NCBI GenBank assembly: GCA_030835005.1
Contig: JAUQWT010000186.1
Coordinates: 1 to 24,076, forward strand
From: Ignavibacteria bacterium
GTDB taxonomy: Bacteria > Bacteroidota > Ignavibacteria > Tepidaquicellales > OLB5
Length of the DNA: 24,076 nt
Direction: 5' to 3'
In this document: in pieces, positions 23,345-24,076 of the stretch
Numbering within the stretch: position 1 is the stretch's first letter
Layout of the letters: the number at the start of each line of letters is the position of its first letter
Program-made: the position numbers and the translations under genes
The notes under the pieces: generated by a model
What the model was told of the DNA's origin: nothing
Databases searched by the model: none
Seen by the model: only the letters and a program-made list of their open reading frames with translations

Positions 23345-24076
23345 TTATAAATTGCTGTTGATGAGTTCTTCCAGTAAATTATCTTTCTCATTGTCACTCA
23401 ATCTCTTCAATTCATTTTCGGTCTCTTCATCAAGGCCCGCACCTTCACCGGTTGCAAAAACCGATATCTCATCGATATCAATTACAGCTACCTTTTCCGA
23501 TTTCAGGTCATTAGAATTATTTTCATCCTGTTTTATTCTATTATCTTCCTCAACAAGGTCCTTTGTGCCGTCATTTAATGGTATTACATATTTCTTATCC
23601 TTCTGAATTTGTTTCGTCACCGGTTTATCTTCATTATCCGTAACATTCTTCTTTTCCGTTGACTCAGGTATCTTGTTTTCTAATTTCAAATCCTGTTTAT
23701 TATGCTCTTTGACCGAAGAATCCTTTTGAATATTCTCCTTTTTCTGCTCGTCTTCTGTTATTTCAGGTGCAGCCTGCTTAAATGCAAAGTATATCACAGT
23801 TATTAAAATTACTGCTGCAACAGGAGCAAGGATTTTCCAAAATGAAAGAATTTTTTCCCAGGAGAATCCTTTCGACTGGTTTTCTTCAATTCTTTGATGA
23901 ATCCTGGGCAGCAAAGAACTCCAATAAACAGGTGAAGGTTCTTCCTGCTTCACGTTTCTAACAAATTCCAAAGTGCTCTTCATTTCTTGATAGTACGTCA
24001 TGAGTTCGGGAGAGGAACTCAATGCACTTTCAAGCAGATTTCTATTCTCCGGGCTTATATCTCCCGTAATGTAATC
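23345..24076 (-). CDS. Probable anti-sigma factor-like single-pass membrane protein (5' end outside window)
   Basis: The frame is open to the right edge, so the start lies outside; at least 243 residues are present. The visible N-terminal part, DYITGDISPENRNLLESALS then SSPELMTYYQEM, resembles the N-terminal anti-sigma domain (Y..G.LS.EE...E..L), but with no zinc-binding His/Cys visible in the part present. One membrane helix follows (LAPVAAVILITVIYFAF). After it comes a long Glu/Lys/Asn-rich segment, probably periplasmic and disordered, ending in a short helical DNEKDNLLEELINSNL. A TTG at 24022 is an in-frame alternative start but would cut the conserved segment. The layout predicts an ECF sigma factor gene just beyond the edge; that is inference. 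Confidence 0.6.
   Translation of the reverse strand, partial: DYITGDISPENRNLLESALSSSPELMTYYQEMKSTLEFVRNVKQEEPSPVYWSSLLPRIHQRIEENQSKGFSWEKILSFWKILAPVAAVILITVIYFAFKQAAPEITEDEQKKENIQKDSSVKEHNKQDLKLENKIPESTEKKNVTDNEDKPVTKQIQKDKKYVIPLNDGTKDLVEEDNRIKQDENNSNDLKSEKVAVIDIDEISVFATGEGAGLDEETENELKRLSDNEKDNLLEELINSNL

Overview
The window looks like chromosomal DNA from a low-GC member of the Bacteroidota/Chlorobiota group, most likely class Ignavibacteria. Three things point there. One predicted exported protein ends in a type IX secretion (T9SS) sorting domain with the NYPNPFNP motif typical of that group. Upstream regions carry Bacteroidota-type promoter elements (TTG, a 20-21 nt spacer, then TAnnTTTG). 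The ribosomal protein and RNA polymerase sequences are of ordinary bacterial type. No CRISPR array, insertion sequence or phage gene was seen.

Left part (1-9534): a truncated hypothetical gene on the minus strand (1-590) is followed by a 416-base intergenic region. That region holds a candidate intrinsically terminated small RNA or leader (about 733-891) with its own promoter. Next come two beta-propeller exported proteins (1007-3565), a possible 65-residue small protein (3694-3891), and an envelope gene series. The series is a PpiD/SurA-like periplasmic prolyl isomerase, a beta-barrel outer-membrane-like protein, a subtilisin-family protease, and the biotin-protein ligase BirA, closed by a terminator.

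Central part (9515-21607): the information-processing cluster. A promoter embedded in the birA terminator drives tRNA-Tyr. It is followed by tRNA-Thr, tRNA-Gly, rpmG (L33), tRNA-Trp, secE, nusG, rplK, rplA, rplJ, rplL, rpoB and rpoC. The usual tuf gene (EF-Tu) between the tRNAs and secE is absent. Two hairpins lie in the rplL-rpoB gap, and a strong terminator follows rpoC.

Right part (21608-24076): folC starts on the base right after the U-tract of the rpoC terminator. It converges, with overlapping stop codons, on a minus-strand pair: a Spy/CpxP-like periplasmic protein and a single-pass membrane protein that looks like an anti-sigma factor and runs off the right edge. These two probably belong to an envelope-stress sigma/anti-sigma operon.

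Most of the window is conserved housekeeping DNA. I did not find a clearly new multi-gene system. The items most worth checking are the structured RNA at 733-891, the terminator/start-codon arrangement at folC, the missing tuf, and the small protein at 3694.
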